NCBI RefSeq assembly: GCF_007970185.1
Contig: NZ_CP042431.1
Coordinates: 4,526,001 to 4,590,000, forward strand
DNA from: Pseudobacter ginsenosidimutans
GTDB taxonomy: Bacteria > Bacteroidota > Bacteroidia > Chitinophagales > Chitinophagaceae
Direction: 5' to 3'
Length of the DNA: 64,000 bases
A program made the position numbers and the translations under genes. The notes beneath the pieces were generated by a model that saw only the letters and a program-made list of their open reading frames with translations, was not told where the DNA came from and ran no database searches. The first letter of the stretch is position 1. Every line of letters begins with the position of its first letter. Below are positions 18,049 through 28,800 of the stretch, piece after piece.

Positions 18049-21000
18049 TTAAAAACGTCCGGGGAATGATTCAGCCAGCCATTTCTTATAGGCGTCAATA
18101 TCTTTTGTTTCTTTCAGCAACTCCATGTTCGGAGCGGTAATGATCATGAAGCTGTACTTCGCTGCAGGTAACCAGGGGATCTCATTGGGCGCCGCTTTGC
18201 GGGCTTTGTCCATATAATCCAGCGCTGCTGCTGCGTTCTCGAAGCTGTTCATCACCACCAGTTTCACAGAATCATTGAGCACTTCATTGTTGATATTGAT
18301 CGGCTTGTTGTAGAATTTCGTTTTGTTGAAGCGATTGAATGCATTGCGCGTTTCAGTCACGTACACATGGTCCACTTTGGTCATCACTATCACCACAGAG
18401 TAGGGGAGATTGATGTCGAGCACATAGGCTTTTTTACCTTTTTCTACTTCTGCATCGTAATTCACGTGCAGCGTATCAAGTGGATTGATATAGGGCTTCT
18501 CTTTTTGCACCAGGCCGGGTACATTGGTGGAAGGCGCTACACCAGGCGCTTTGATGGCAATACTGTCTTTGTTCTTTGCAGCATCTTTCTGTCCTGCAAT
18601 TTTGGAAGCAGCATGGTCTTTATCCGGAACGATCTTCTGTTCTTCCTCTTCCACTTTGGGAGGTTCAGGCTTCTTTGGTTGAACGGCCAGCTCATCGGAT
18701 GGCAATGCGAGGCTGTCGTCCTTCGGCCTTTCAATCTGCAGTTTGGTGAGATAGTCTTCTATCTCTTTTCTTCTGCCCAGCACATCTATCAGGTTCTGCG
18801 CTTTGGCAGCCATGCCGGTGGAAGGGAACATGTTCACGATCTGCTGCAATACTGTTTTGGCGGTATCGTCCTGGCGCTCGTGAATATGATAGATGCTTTC
18901 GATATAGAGTAATTGTGGTGTCCAGTAGTTGGTGCCGTGAATGCTGTCGGCAGCTTTTTTCTGCTTCAGCGCTTCGGCAAAATTACCTTCGATGAAAAGA
19001 TTGTAAATGCCTTCGTATTTGCGGGTAGCGGCTGTTTTTTCTGCATTCTCGGCAGGGTTGCCTTTCGGATAGCTTACGATCTTCTCGAAGTCGGTGCCTT
19101 CATATTTCTGTTTCAGTTCCTGAGCAACGGCATTTGCTTTTGCTGCATACCGAGTTTGGAATAGCAGTAATATAAATGGAAGAGGGCTTCCGGTTTTTTC
19201 ACACTGTAGGGGAATTTCTGTAACCAGCCTTCCAATACGTCAACGGCTGCGAGATAATCTGTGATGCCTTCTTCGAGCACGATGCCCAGTTTCAACTGTG
19301 CCTGCTCGATAGAGTCGTTCGATGCAGCCATCTGTGTTTCGGTAAGCGGCACATTTTTCAATAACCCTTCATAAGAAAACTCGCTTCCTTCCTCTGCAGC
19401 TTTTCCCGGTTCCTGGTTGGGATTGAGAATGGCTGTTCGGCTATCGGTGGGCGCTGGTGCATTGCCGGGAGATGCTGCGATGGCGGCTGCCCTTCTCCAG
19501 TTGTCTACATTTTTTCTGTTGCCCCATTTGCTTTTGAAAGCGGTGAATCCTTTTCCCCTGAGCCCCTGGTTCTGGAAATACCATTCCCCTTTTGCGTCTG
19601 CGCCGCTTGCGCCGGCAAAGAGATCAGGAGCAGGTTGATTGGAATTATTGCTGTTCATGTTCACTGCAGGATTCACAAAAGCTTCGCCGGTATCTTCTTC
19701 TTTCAGCCCATGTTGTTTGCGGAGTTTCTTTGCCAGCTTTTTGATGATGGCTTCGCGCTCTGCTTCGGGCAGGGCTGCCAGTTGCTGGAGGCTGTCCTGC
19801 CTGGCGATAATGGTTTCCTGCTCCACCAATGTTCCCAGGGAAGACTTCCTGTCCGCAAATGCTTCGGGACTCAGCACCGGGTGATTGGGAACGGTGGCGC
19901 TATCATAATATGATTTCGATTCAGCATATTTCCTTTCTCCCCAGGCAATGTCTCCGAGCTGGATCCATGCTTTCGAGATCTGGGAATTATCGCTTTCAGG
20001 GGATTTGTATTTGGTGGCGAGCAACAGCAATTGTTTGGCGCCTTCCACATTATTCCTTTCGAGTTCGATCTGAGCAGCGGTGAAATAGATGAGATCGCGG
20101 TATCTCATGTATTTCTCGCGGCGGGCCATTTTGAGAAGTGCGTCGATATTCTCGTTGATCACTTTATCATCGCCTTTCTGCATACGGATGCTGTTGAGGC
20201 GTCCGTATACTTCGAGAACGGGATTCAGTGTGCGGTTCACAGCGCGACTGTAAAAATCGGCTGCATAGGAGAAGTTGCCTGCTTTCTCATAGAGCTGGCC
20301 GATGAGGAATTCCCATCTTGCCCTTTCTTCTTTATCGGCAGCCTTGTCCAGCGCATTCTCCAGGTGGATGGCGGCGCTGTCCCATATTTGCTGGTTATAA
20401 AAATAGAGTGCCTGCACTTCCCGGAGATCGGGCTGAAGGCGTGCCGGAAAATTGGGATCGCTTCTGAGTGTTTCTATGAGGCCGGCAGCTTCAGGCATTT
20501 CATCTTTTGCGATGGTAGTGCGGATCTGCCAGATAAAACTTTCATTCCTGCTGGGTGGACTGCTCCACACACGATTGGGCAGGCGTGTATCTTCTTTGGT
20601 GGAGATAGAGAAAGCGTTGCCTCCTTCGGTGGCATTGCTGCCGATGGGAATATCATATCCATCTTTTTCCTTGGGAGCGAATGCGTAGTTCACATATTGA
20701 AAAGTGAGATAGGCGGTATCGAATTCTTTTTTGTAATACCAGGCCTGTCCCATGATCATATATAAATTATCGATCCATGCATTTCTGAGATCGTGGATCA
20801 GGATTCCGGCATTGGCTTTGTAGAGAACGGAATCGATATCGCGGTCAGCGGAAATGGTTTCGAGATCGTAATTATAAAAGGAGAGGAGTTTGGTGTAATC
20901 GTCGCGGTGAGAAGCTTTGGCGCGGTCGAGGGCCTGTGTGAGCCTTTCGCGGGCATTGAAATGCCAGTTGAACTTGGTAACGCCGTTCTGGGTGAACTTA

Positions 21001-21164
21001 CGCCAGAGCGTCCATTTCTTCTCTTCTGTTTTTTCAGAAGGAAGCTTTTTGTCCTCATATTTCTGAGGTTTCTTGAGATTGAACGACCATGCCTGTGCTG
21101 CCAGTTCCTGTTGCCAGGCATAGCAGATAAACAATATCAATACGATCCGGGATAATACCTTCAT
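18049..21164 (-). CDS. Exported TPR protein, PorW/SprE-like (type IX secretion), split by a frameshift
   Basis: Two frames together make about 1,038 residues. Frame one (21164 down to 19113, 683 aa) has a signal peptide (ends ~ELAAQ) and TPR-like helical repeats. It stops abruptly after KLGMQQKQMPLLRN. The next frame continues the same repeat (ANAVAQELKQKYEG...) and runs to 18049; one added A at about 19138-19141 (minus-strand A run) rejoins them. The C-terminal ~120 residues (SVVIVMTK, FNRFNKTKFYN, LVVMNSFENAAAALDYMDKA, YSFMIITAPNMELLKE) resemble the end of PorW/SprE proteins, periplasmic parts of the type IX secretion machinery. No canonical lipobox is visible, unlike typical PorW. An annotation tool may show it as two genes, the second starting near 18849. 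Confidence 0.68.
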
Positions 21165-21302
21165 GAGTGACGCAAGCTAAATCCTTTAAAACTGATTATG
21201 AATATATTTATTATAAAGATATGCCTAATTTTTTTTGTTCACCGTGTAGTACCTGTTTCATTCTAAACTATTACCTTTAAAGCCAGAGAATTACTGAAAT
21301 AT

Positions 21303-21698
21303 ATGGCCAAATTCGATGCCAATTCCACCTTGAAACGCCTGCAGAACCGCTACCGGCTGGTTGTGATGAATGATGATACCTATGAGGAGGTGGTGACTTT
21401 CAAATTATCCAGATTAAGTGTTTATATTGTTCTCAGCACAATATTTGTGCTGCTGACCGGTTTAACAGTAGCGCTGATCGTGTTCACGCCCCTGCGGATG
21501 TATATTCCGGGTTATGGAGATGTGAATGCCACGCGTGAACTCCGGGAACTGAAGGTAAGGACCGATTCCCTGGAAAAAGCGATGCAGTACAAGGACCAGT
21601 ACCTGGAAAACGTCAAAGGCGTATTGCAGGGAAATGTGACCATCAAGCTGGATACGACAACGCTTGAGATCCCCAGGACTGAAACAATTGATGATTAA
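21303..21698 (+). CDS. Short membrane protein resembling the N-terminal part of bactofilin-linked M23 peptidases
   Basis: 131 residues: a basic cytoplasmic start (LQNRYRLVVMNDDTYEEV), one membrane span (~40-60), then TPLRMYIPGYG and a coiled-coil-like stretch. In other Bacteroidota the same start (KYR-x-V-x-N-(E/D)DT-(F/Y)EE ... PLREYIPGY) belongs to ~290-residue M23 peptidases encoded beside bactofilins. Here it stops before any peptidase domain and the bactofilin gene starts 12 bp later, so there is no hidden peptidase frame. Probably a membrane anchor or partner of the bactofilin. The family link is from memory of those proteins. Confidence 0.6.
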   Translation: MAKFDANSTLKRLQNRYRLVVMNDDTYEEVVTFKLSRLSVYIVLSTIFVLLTGLTVALIVFTPLRMYIPGYGDVNATRELRELKVRTDSLEKAMQYKDQYLENVKGVLQGNVTIKLDTTTLEIPRTETIDD

Positions 21699-21710
21699 AA
21701 CCTATATCGT

Positions 21711-22160
21711 ATGTTCAATCAAAAATCCAAATCCGAAAATCCGGTAGAACAAAAACCATCTGCACCCTCCGGCCAGGCCACCATCATTGCAGCCGGCACC
21801 ACGCTGAAAGGCGATATTACCAGCTCCGGTGATATCAGGATCGATGGTAATCTCGAAGGCAATGTTCATTGTACAGCAAAGGTTGTGATCGGTTCCAATG
21901 GTAGTGTAACCGGTGATATCAGCGGCGCTCAGGCCGATATCATGGGCAGGGTTACCGGCACCATCCGTGTAAAAGAGTTACTGCAACTAAAGGGTGGGTC
22001 CCAGGTTCAGGGAAATCTTCACGCCAACAAATTACAGATCGAGCCAAGTGCTAATTTCAATGGTCAGTGTCATATGACCGGAACGGAAAAGCCTGCAATG
22101 GCTGCTTCTTCCAATGGTCTGGCTGATAAAAAGACCGAGAAACTGGTAGCCCAGGCTTAA
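21711..22160 (+). CDS. Bactofilin (polymer-forming cytoskeletal protein)
   Basis: 149 residues. A disordered Pro/Ser-rich start is followed by the right-handed beta-helix of bactofilins: repeats of the type GTTLKGDITSSGDIRIDGNL, EGNVHCTAKVVIG, GSVTGDISGAQADIMGRVTG, then KGGSQVQGNLHANKLQIEPSANF. Bactofilins polymerise without nucleotide and localise cell-wall enzymes. It is the second gene after the short membrane protein and probably co-transcribed with it. Confidence 0.93.
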   Translation: MFNQKSKSENPVEQKPSAPSGQATIIAAGTTLKGDITSSGDIRIDGNLEGNVHCTAKVVIGSNGSVTGDISGAQADIMGRVTGTIRVKELLQLKGGSQVQGNLHANKLQIEPSANFNGQCHMTGTEKPAMAASSNGLADKKTEKLVAQA

Positions 22161-22270
22161 TTTTTACTCCCGATATCAATACTGCAGGGCAGTTCAGGGA
22201 ATGTGGCAGGCTTTGTGCCCTGCTGCCAGGCCATCATATTCCCTGTGCTGCTGTGAATACTTCTGTTCCT

Positions 22271-22278
22271 TACCTTTG
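22271..22278 (+). promoter_or_regulatory. Possible -7 box TACCTTTG close to the start codon
   Basis: It matches the Bacteroidota -7 consensus TAnnTTTG and ends 5 bp before ATG 22284, which would make the transcript leaderless or nearly so. No clear -33 element. Confidence 0.3.
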
Positions 22279-22283
22279 CATCT

Positions 22284-22691
22284 ATGCAACCACAATCGGC
22301 CGCAAGGGCTTTTTTACCTTTAACGATCATCTTTGTAATTACCAGCACATTGCTTCTCGTTCTCCGCTCCCTCTGGGAAAGCTGGGGGATCAACCCGGAT
22401 GTAATGATGGTAGGTAATATCATTCTCTTCCTGGCTACAGCAGGAAGCTTCAGCCTGTATAACAAAGCCATTCGCAATAATAATGTGCAGGTATTCCTGC
22501 GCATGGTGTATGGCGGCATGTTCCTGAAGATGATGATCTGTCTGATTGCAGCATTCATTTACATCGTATCCGTAAAAAAAGGCGTGAGCAAAGGCGCTAT
22601 CTTTGGATGCATGTTCCTCTATTTCGTGTATACGTTCGTGGAAGTGTCCATCCTGATGAAACTGAGCAAGCAACAAAAGAAGAATGTCTAA
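22284..22691 (+). CDS. Small four-helix membrane protein of unknown function
   Basis: 135 residues with about four hydrophobic spans (~10-28, ~40-58, ~72-95, ~103-122) and a short basic tail (SKQQKKNV). No motif allows a function to be named. Size and topology recall the AtpI/AtpZ-like proteins that accompany bactofilin and ATP synthase genes in Bacteroidota, but no ATP synthase genes are nearby. Its end overlaps the SprT-like gene by 8 bp, suggesting co-translation. Confidence 0.6.
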   Translation: MQPQSAARAFLPLTIIFVITSTLLLVLRSLWESWGINPDVMMVGNIILFLATAGSFSLYNKAIRNNNVQVFLRMVYGGMFLKMMICLIAAFIYIVSVKKGVSKGAIFGCMFLYFVYTFVEVSILMKLSKQQKKNV

Positions 22692-23313
22692 GAAAGAAGC
22701 TCCGCTGGAGTATCTGAGCCAATTCATTCCACCGGCAGCGGTGCCCAGGGTGCTGGAATACCTGCAACAATATAAGGTACACCTCACCATTACCCGTGAA
22801 AGGAAATCCATCCTGGGAGATTACCGGCATGCCACTCTTTATAAAACCCACCGTATCAGTGTCAACGGCAATCTCAACCCTTATTCATTTCTCATAACCC
22901 TCATTCACGAGCTTGCCCACCTGGTAACCTTTATCCAATACGGGAACCGCGTTCAGAGCCACGGCAAAGAATGGAAAGCCCTGTATGCAATGCTGCTGAC
23001 GGATTTTATGGGCAAAGAACTTTTTCCGCCCGATGTTGAGCAGACCCTCCGGCGCTCCATGCACGATCTCCCCGCCAGCAGTTGCGCCGACGAAAACCTG
23101 ATGCGTATCCTCAAGAACTACGATCCCCGCCAGGACGGCATTGTGATGGTAGAGCAATTGAAGGAAGGCCAGTTATTCGATATTGGTGAAGGCCGCATCT
23201 TCCGTAAAGGAAAAAAACTGAGAAAACGCTATCAATGCGTTGAAGTAAAAACAGGAAAAGTGTATTTGTTCAGCCCTATCTATGAAGTGAAAGAACTGAG
23301 GAATGCAGGTTAA
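22684..23313 (+). CDS. SprT-like zinc-metalloprotease-domain protein
   Basis: 209 residues. The zinc-binding active-site motif HELAH (in LIHELAHLVTF) lies at ~76-80 and is followed by a further His (SHGKEWKALY), as in SprT-like domains. The C-terminal ~60 residues form a beta-rich region (GRIFRKGKKLRKRYQCVEV) but lack the cysteine zinc ribbon of SprT proper. Cytoplasmic; role unknown. Start ATG 22684 overlaps the preceding gene. Confidence 0.82.
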   Translation: MSKKEAPLEYLSQFIPPAAVPRVLEYLQQYKVHLTITRERKSILGDYRHATLYKTHRISVNGNLNPYSFLITLIHELAHLVTFIQYGNRVQSHGKEWKALYAMLLTDFMGKELFPPDVEQTLRRSMHDLPASSCADENLMRILKNYDPRQDGIVMVEQLKEGQLFDIGEGRIFRKGKKLRKRYQCVEVKTGKVYLFSPIYEVKELRNAG

Positions 23314-23344
23314 CTGATCAGGGCATCAAAATCAAGCCTGATAT

Positions 23345-23845
23345 ATGAAGAAACAGTTGCTGTTCAGTTTTCTTTTATTATTGGCCGTGCCCATGCTGGC
23401 CCAGATCCCACGCAATGGAGGTGGACATTTTGAATATGCCCATACCATCACACTCGACAATTCCCCGGCATCCATTCTGAAGGAACGTGCAAAAAAATTC
23501 TTCAGCCGGCCCATGCTGGTACATTGGGACTCCACTTATGACGCCAATATGGAAGGCCAGTCCGCCAGCGCAGGCGATGGTTATATCGAGATCGGCATCA
23601 CCAGCGGCATGTTCGGTTCCCGCGCCAAAGTTGGTCTGCAATATGTTATTGTACCCGTTGATAACGGTTACCAGTATTCGATCAGACAACTGACCGTTCG
23701 TTATGATAATGGTGAAGTGTTTCCCCTTGAAGAAAAACCGCAACAAATGAAACACAAGCATTATGACCAGCTGGTGAACCGCACCCACCGCTATCTCCAG
23801 CGCGTGATAGGTTACATGAAAAGGGAAATGAACGGCTTCCAGTAA
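23345..23845 (+). CDS. Exported protein, DUF4468-like
   Basis: 166 residues with a signal peptide (cut after ~MLAQ, residue 20). The mature part has alternating strands (TITLDNSPASILKERAKKFF, HWDSTYDANMEGQ, YIEIGITS, VGLQYVIVPVDNGYQYSI) as in the TBP-fold DUF4468 family of secreted Bacteroidota proteins. The family assignment is tentative. Its stop codon TAA runs into a terminator stem. Confidence 0.55.
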   Translation: MKKQLLFSFLLLLAVPMLAQIPRNGGGHFEYAHTITLDNSPASILKERAKKFFSRPMLVHWDSTYDANMEGQSASAGDGYIEIGITSGMFGSRAKVGLQYVIVPVDNGYQYSIRQLTVRYDNGEVFPLEEKPQQMKHKHYDQLVNRTHRYLQRVIGYMKREMNGFQ

Positions 23846-23875
23846 GCCCGCCTTTGCGGGCTTCCGCAATTTTTC
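23844..23875 (+). terminator. Rho-independent terminator
   Basis: The stem AAGCCCGC (23844-23851) pairs with GCGGGCTT (23856-23863) with a 4-nt loop; a T5 run follows at 23871-23875. The stem overlaps the stop codon of the DUF4468-like gene. Confidence 0.65.
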
Positions 23876-23907
23876 TGTATCTTTTCCGACCAGAACACCC
23901 TGCCGAA

Positions 23908-24486
23908 ATGAATGAACAGGAAATATTGAAGCAGCTCGCCCTTGGAAACCGGGAGGCTTTTTCCACCCTCTATACCCAGTACCATGGAGGGATTTACAAT
24001 TATCTGCTGAAATTCAGTAAAGACCCCGCACTCACGGAAGACCTGGTGCATGATGTATTCCTGAAATTATGGGAAGCCAGGGAACAACTCGATATTCAAA
24101 CTTCCTTCGCAGCCTATCTCTTCCGGATCGCACGTAATACCGCACTTACACAGCTTAACCGCATCGCCATTTACGATACCATTCGCAGTGAACTGCTGCG
24201 CCGCATCACCGGTGGCGGACAGGACCAGAGCCTGTTGAACGGCGTTGAGTCCAGGAATTTTGATGAGCTGTTCCTTAAAGCTGTCAATAATCTTCCTCCG
24301 CAAAGAAAGGAAGCTTTTCTGCTGGTGCGCCAACAGGGCATGACCTATGAAGAGGCGGCCAGCCAGATGCAGATATCGAGAAACACGCTCAAACAACACC
24401 TTAGCCTGGCGGTAAGATCCATCCGTGATTACCTGCTGGAGCATGGCAATATTTCCCTGCTGATGCTCTGGATTATTATTCTGTAA
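23908..24486 (+). CDS. ECF (FecI-like) RNA polymerase sigma factor 2
   Basis: 192 residues from ATG 23908; the frame is open a little further upstream with a TTG inside the terminator stem, which is not a likely start. Region 2: LSTLYTQYHGGIYNYLLKFS-like segment, then LVHDVFLKLWEAREQL. Region 4: LPPQRKEAFLLVRQQGMTYE, then ISRNTLKQHLSLAVRSIRDYL. A TATCTTTT sequence at 23878-23885 is one mismatch from the -7 consensus. It heads the long operon that runs through FecR, SusC/SusD, the ABC transporter and the MutS-like pair (to 37560). Confidence 0.9.
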   Translation: MNEQEILKQLALGNREAFSTLYTQYHGGIYNYLLKFSKDPALTEDLVHDVFLKLWEAREQLDIQTSFAAYLFRIARNTALTQLNRIAIYDTIRSELLRRITGGGQDQSLLNGVESRNFDELFLKAVNNLPPQRKEAFLLVRQQGMTYEEAASQMQISRNTLKQHLSLAVRSIRDYLLEHGNISLLMLWIIIL

Positions 24487-24538
24487 ATTTTTTTTGAACC
24501 TCATCCACCCATTCCTTTCACCTATTAGTCCTTTTATT

Positions 24539-25717
24539 ATGGAACGCATGAACAGTGATGTAAACAACCTTCTCCAAAAATATCTGAATGGCACCATTAC
24601 GGAGCCGGAGGGGGAGGAATTGTTTGCCTGGCTCAAGGAGCATGCCCCTGAAGAGCAGGAAGGAATTGAAACGATATTGAAGGCTAATTACGATAGTTCT
24701 TTTAAAGAAGCAAAGCAGATCGGTGAAGATGCCAGTGAGAGGATCCGCACCAAACTGATGCAATCAGTGGACGCCCTGGAAAATGAAACCACTCAAACGC
24801 CTGTGGTATCCATCCGCCGCCGCTGGACGCGCTATGCTGCCGCAGCAGCCGTACTGCTGCTGCTGGCAGGAGGATCCTGGTGGCTGATGAACAGGAAAGA
24901 TGCCACTGAGCAAGCCATCGTGAAAACGGAAGAAAAGAAAGAGAAGAAAGACGTGATGCTTACACTTGCTTCCGGTGAGCAGGTTTCACTTGATCATCGT
25001 CAGGGAAGTGTTATGAAACGCGATGAATTCAATGTGATCAACGACAGTGGATCGCTTTCCTATCTCGGAAAAACACCGGTAGTGGAATATCATACGCTTA
25101 CCACGCCTGCAGGAAAACAGTACAACCTGCAACTACCCGATGGTACTGAAGTATGGCTGAATGCCACATCCAGCGTTACTTTCCCTACAGCCTTCACCGG
25201 CAATGAAAGGAAGGTATATGTTTCAGGTGAAGCTTATTTCATTGTAAAAGCGAACCAGCAACAACCTTTTGTGGTGGACATAAACAAAAAGGCGCTGATA
25301 GAAGTACTGGGAACAGAATTCAACGTGAATGCCTACACGAACGAACCAGAAGTGCAGGCCACTTTGCTGAGCGGAAAGATCAGGGTTAAAATAGATAAGG
25401 AAGCAGTGGAACTGTTGCCCGGAGACCAGGCAAGGATCAATAATGAAAAACTGGAATTGAAGAAAAATGTAAATACGGATTTGTATGTCGCCTGGAGAAA
25501 AGGAGTGTTCATATTTGATCATGCCAGCGTAGCGGAAGTACTGAGGCAAATGGCAAGATGGTATGATCTGGAAGTGGTGTATGATGGTGTTCCGCCGGGC
25601 GTCAAATTCAGTGGTACTATCAACAGGGAATCTTCTCTCGATGTGGCTGTAGATGTACTCAACAAGATGGGGCTGAAAGTAAGGGTGGAAGCAGGAAAGA
25701 TCAGGGTGGCCCATTAA
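24539..25717 (+). CDS. FecR-family anti-sigma factor 2
   Basis: 392 residues from ATG 24539 (an upstream in-frame TTG is less likely). N-terminal cytoplasmic part, one membrane span (~100-115, AAAAAVLLLLAGGSWWLM), then the FecR domain (LPDGTEVWLNATSSVTFPTAF, SGEAYFIV) and the DUF4974-type end (FDHASVAEVLRQMARWYDLEV). The partner of sigma factor 2, 52 bp upstream. It would receive the signal from the STN domain of SusC 2. Confidence 0.92.
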   Translation: MERMNSDVNNLLQKYLNGTITEPEGEELFAWLKEHAPEEQEGIETILKANYDSSFKEAKQIGEDASERIRTKLMQSVDALENETTQTPVVSIRRRWTRYAAAAAVLLLLAGGSWWLMNRKDATEQAIVKTEEKKEKKDVMLTLASGEQVSLDHRQGSVMKRDEFNVINDSGSLSYLGKTPVVEYHTLTTPAGKQYNLQLPDGTEVWLNATSSVTFPTAFTGNERKVYVSGEAYFIVKANQQQPFVVDINKKALIEVLGTEFNVNAYTNEPEVQATLLSGKIRVKIDKEAVELLPGDQARINNEKLELKKNVNTDLYVAWRKGVFIFDHASVAEVLRQMARWYDLEVVYDGVPPGVKFSGTINRESSLDVAVDVLNKMGLKVRVEAGKIRVAH

Positions 25718-25899
25718 TTACTTATCACTATTCGAAAATAATCAGAGCAACATCGGGTGATGGTGAGGGGTAGCTCATGGCTGCATCATCATTCATCTAT
25801 CTGAATCCGCAAGGGTAGTGGCGGAGCTATGCGATACAATACCATCGATCATTATTCTTTATCCCTTCAGCATTATTTTCAGCAATTAACCAAAACGCT

Positions 25900-28800
25900 A
25901 TGCTTCAATCAACACCAGAAAAGCTGACCGGGAAAACTGCTTATGCTCCCGGAATGGAACCAAAACCCGCAGGCAGGCAGCGGTTCTTACCGATCTTATT
26001 GATCATTTGCCTGGCGCCATTATTCAGTACGGCGCAGAAAGTTACGCTGAAAGGGGAGTTGTCGCTCCAGCAGATCTTTGCAGAGATCAAGAAACAGACA
26101 AATTACGCTGTGATCTACAATCCCGAGACCATCGATGTGAGAGGTCGCGTGGATGTGAATGCCAGCAACCAGCCTCTCGAAGCATTTATCAAGACCATCC
26201 TTATCGATTTTCCTTATACCTATAATATTTCCGGAAGCAATATCATTATCATTAAAAGGGAGATTGTGGTGCCTCCGCTTCCGGCTGCAGGCAAACGTGA
26301 TATTCATGGCCTGATCACTGATGGAAAAACAAACCAGCCATTGGCCAGTGTTACTGTTATCATCAACGGAACAAGGCAGGCCACACAGACCGATGCCGCA
26401 GGTAAGTTCGTGCTCACGAATGTGCCTGATGATTTTTCGATCACTGTATCCAGTGTTGGTTATGAAAAGCTGGTCAGAAAAATAGGTAAATCAGAGCTCT
26501 ATCTTCCTATTCCCTTAACTGTTGCTACCAGCGTGCTGGATGAAGCCGTGGTACAGGCATTCGGCACAACTACCAGGAGAAGGGCAACAGGTAATATCGT
26601 AAAAGTGAGTGGTGAAGAGATTGAGAAACTACCGGTGATGAACCCGCTGCTGGCCCTGCAGGGCAAGGTGCCCGGACTTACCATCCAGCCACTCGGCGCT
26701 TCTGCCAGCGGTATGATGAAAGTAGAGATCAGGGGCAGGAATAACGTCAATCCCAATTCACTTTCCGAACCTTTATATGTGATCGATGGCGTTCCCCAAA
26801 CCGTTCTCGAAGTAAAAGGATCCACCAGGTATGGCCTGAATGTATCCGGAGGAATGGTGCAGTCGGGCGCATCTGCAACAAAAGGACAGAGCCCGCTCTT
26901 TGGTATGAACCCGGCAGATATTGAAAGTATCTCTGTATTGAGCGATGGTGATGCAACCGCTATCTATGGTTCAAGAGGCGCTAATGGTGTGATCATGATC
27001 ACAACCAGGAAAGCGAAAGCCGGAAAAACAGCTTTCAACCTGAAAGTGGAACAGGGCATCAATAAAGTGCCACGTTACCTGGATATGCTTGATATAGACG
27101 AATACCTCGCTATCAGAAGAGAAGCATTCAAGAATGATGGCATCATTCCCACTGCCGCCAATGCACCTGACCTGATGGTGTGGGACCTGAACAGGAATGT
27201 GGACTGGCAAAAAGAACTGATGGGAAAAGGCGGCGGCTTTCAGAGTTACAGCGCCAGTATTTCCGGCGGTGATGCCAGAACTGCTTTCAGACTTAGTGCT
27301 TCCCATATGAATACCGTTGACCTTCAATCCATCGAAGGTCATAACAAGGCCACCAATCTTAGTTTCAGTGGAAGCCATAGCAGCCTGAACCAGAAACTAA
27401 CGGTAAGCCTCAATGGAAATTTAGCCTTCAAGGATGTGAATGCGATCCTTGACCGTACTGGTGGCTTCCTGCTTCCTCCCAATGCGCCACCCATCTATGA
27501 TGATAAGGGCAACCTGAATTATGCAGACTGGAACGCTATCAATCAGCCATTTGGTTATATGTTTGATTACCGTCTCATGCCGAATGATGTAAAAACAAAT
27601 ATGCTGATCGGTGGTTTCCAGTTGAACTATAAACCTGTCAAAGGGCTCAGCATCACGGGAACGGCAGGTTTGAACAATTCCACCCTGAACAATACATTGA
27701 TAACGCCTATTGCCGCCCAGAACCCAATATTGAACCCAACCGGCAGATCGATTGTTGGAAGAACCGTTGCCAATAACCTGGAGCTGAGCCAGCAGACCAA
27801 TTATGGTTTCTTTCTTGGCAAGGGAAAAATGGAATTGCTGGCAGGAGTTTCCTATCAGCAGACAACTACCACTACCAATACCATCAATGCGCTTGCCTTC
27901 AGCAGTGACGACCTGCTCAACAATGTATCCAACGCAGCTACTACCATAACAACGGAAGGGAAAAGCCAGTACAGATATGCTTCCGTATTTGGCCGGATCA
28001 CTTACAACTGGGACGGAAAATATACCATCAACCTGAATGGAAGAAGAGATGGTTCTTCCAAATTCCGCAGAGGAAAACAATACGGCAATTTCGGATCGAT
28101 AGGTCTTGCCTGGACCCTGGATCAGGAAGAATGGATGAAAAAGATAATGCCCGAATGGATAGGCATGTTCAAACTTTGGGCTAACTATGGATTGTCCGGA
28201 GGTGATAATGTGGCGGATTATGAATTTTTTCCTCAATGGAACAATAGACGCATAGGCGCAATCAGCAATACTGCACTTAACTACGATTACAATGGCATCA
28301 AGCCTTATCAGCAAGTAGTTCCAGTAAACCAGGAATTCCAATGGGATGAGAACAGGAAATTTGATGCAGGTATCGATCTTTCCCTCTTCAGGGACAGGGT
28401 GAATGTGACTGCTTCCTGGTACCTGAACCGTATCAGTAACGGCATCGTTCGCTTGCCCATGCCATTTTATACCGGACTGAACAATATCAATGCGAACTCT
28501 CCGGCTATTGTTCACAATTCCGGCCTGATCCTTAGTCTGAGCGCTGACCTGATCAGCAATGGAAAAGTGAAATGGAATGTAACCTTCAATTACTCCAGGA
28601 ACCGTAATAAACTGGCAGCATTCCCTGGTATCGATCAAACAGTGTATGCATCGCAGTTAGTGGTTGGACAGCCCCTCAATATGCGCTATGTGACCCATTA
28701 CCTGGGTGTTGATCCACTGACCGGTAATTATGTGTTCGAAGACAGGAATGGAGATGGAAGGATCATGCTCAATCAGGGAGTGGCTCCCGGAACGGGCAGT

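Noticed and set aside
22184-22223. Inverted repeat GCAGGGCA/TGCCCTGC after the bactofilin gene
   Set aside because: Only 8 bp with a 24-nt loop and no T run; too weak to call a terminator.
27421-28638. 405-codon open frame antisense to SusC 2
   Set aside because: It lies wholly inside the SusC barrel region; a shadow frame.
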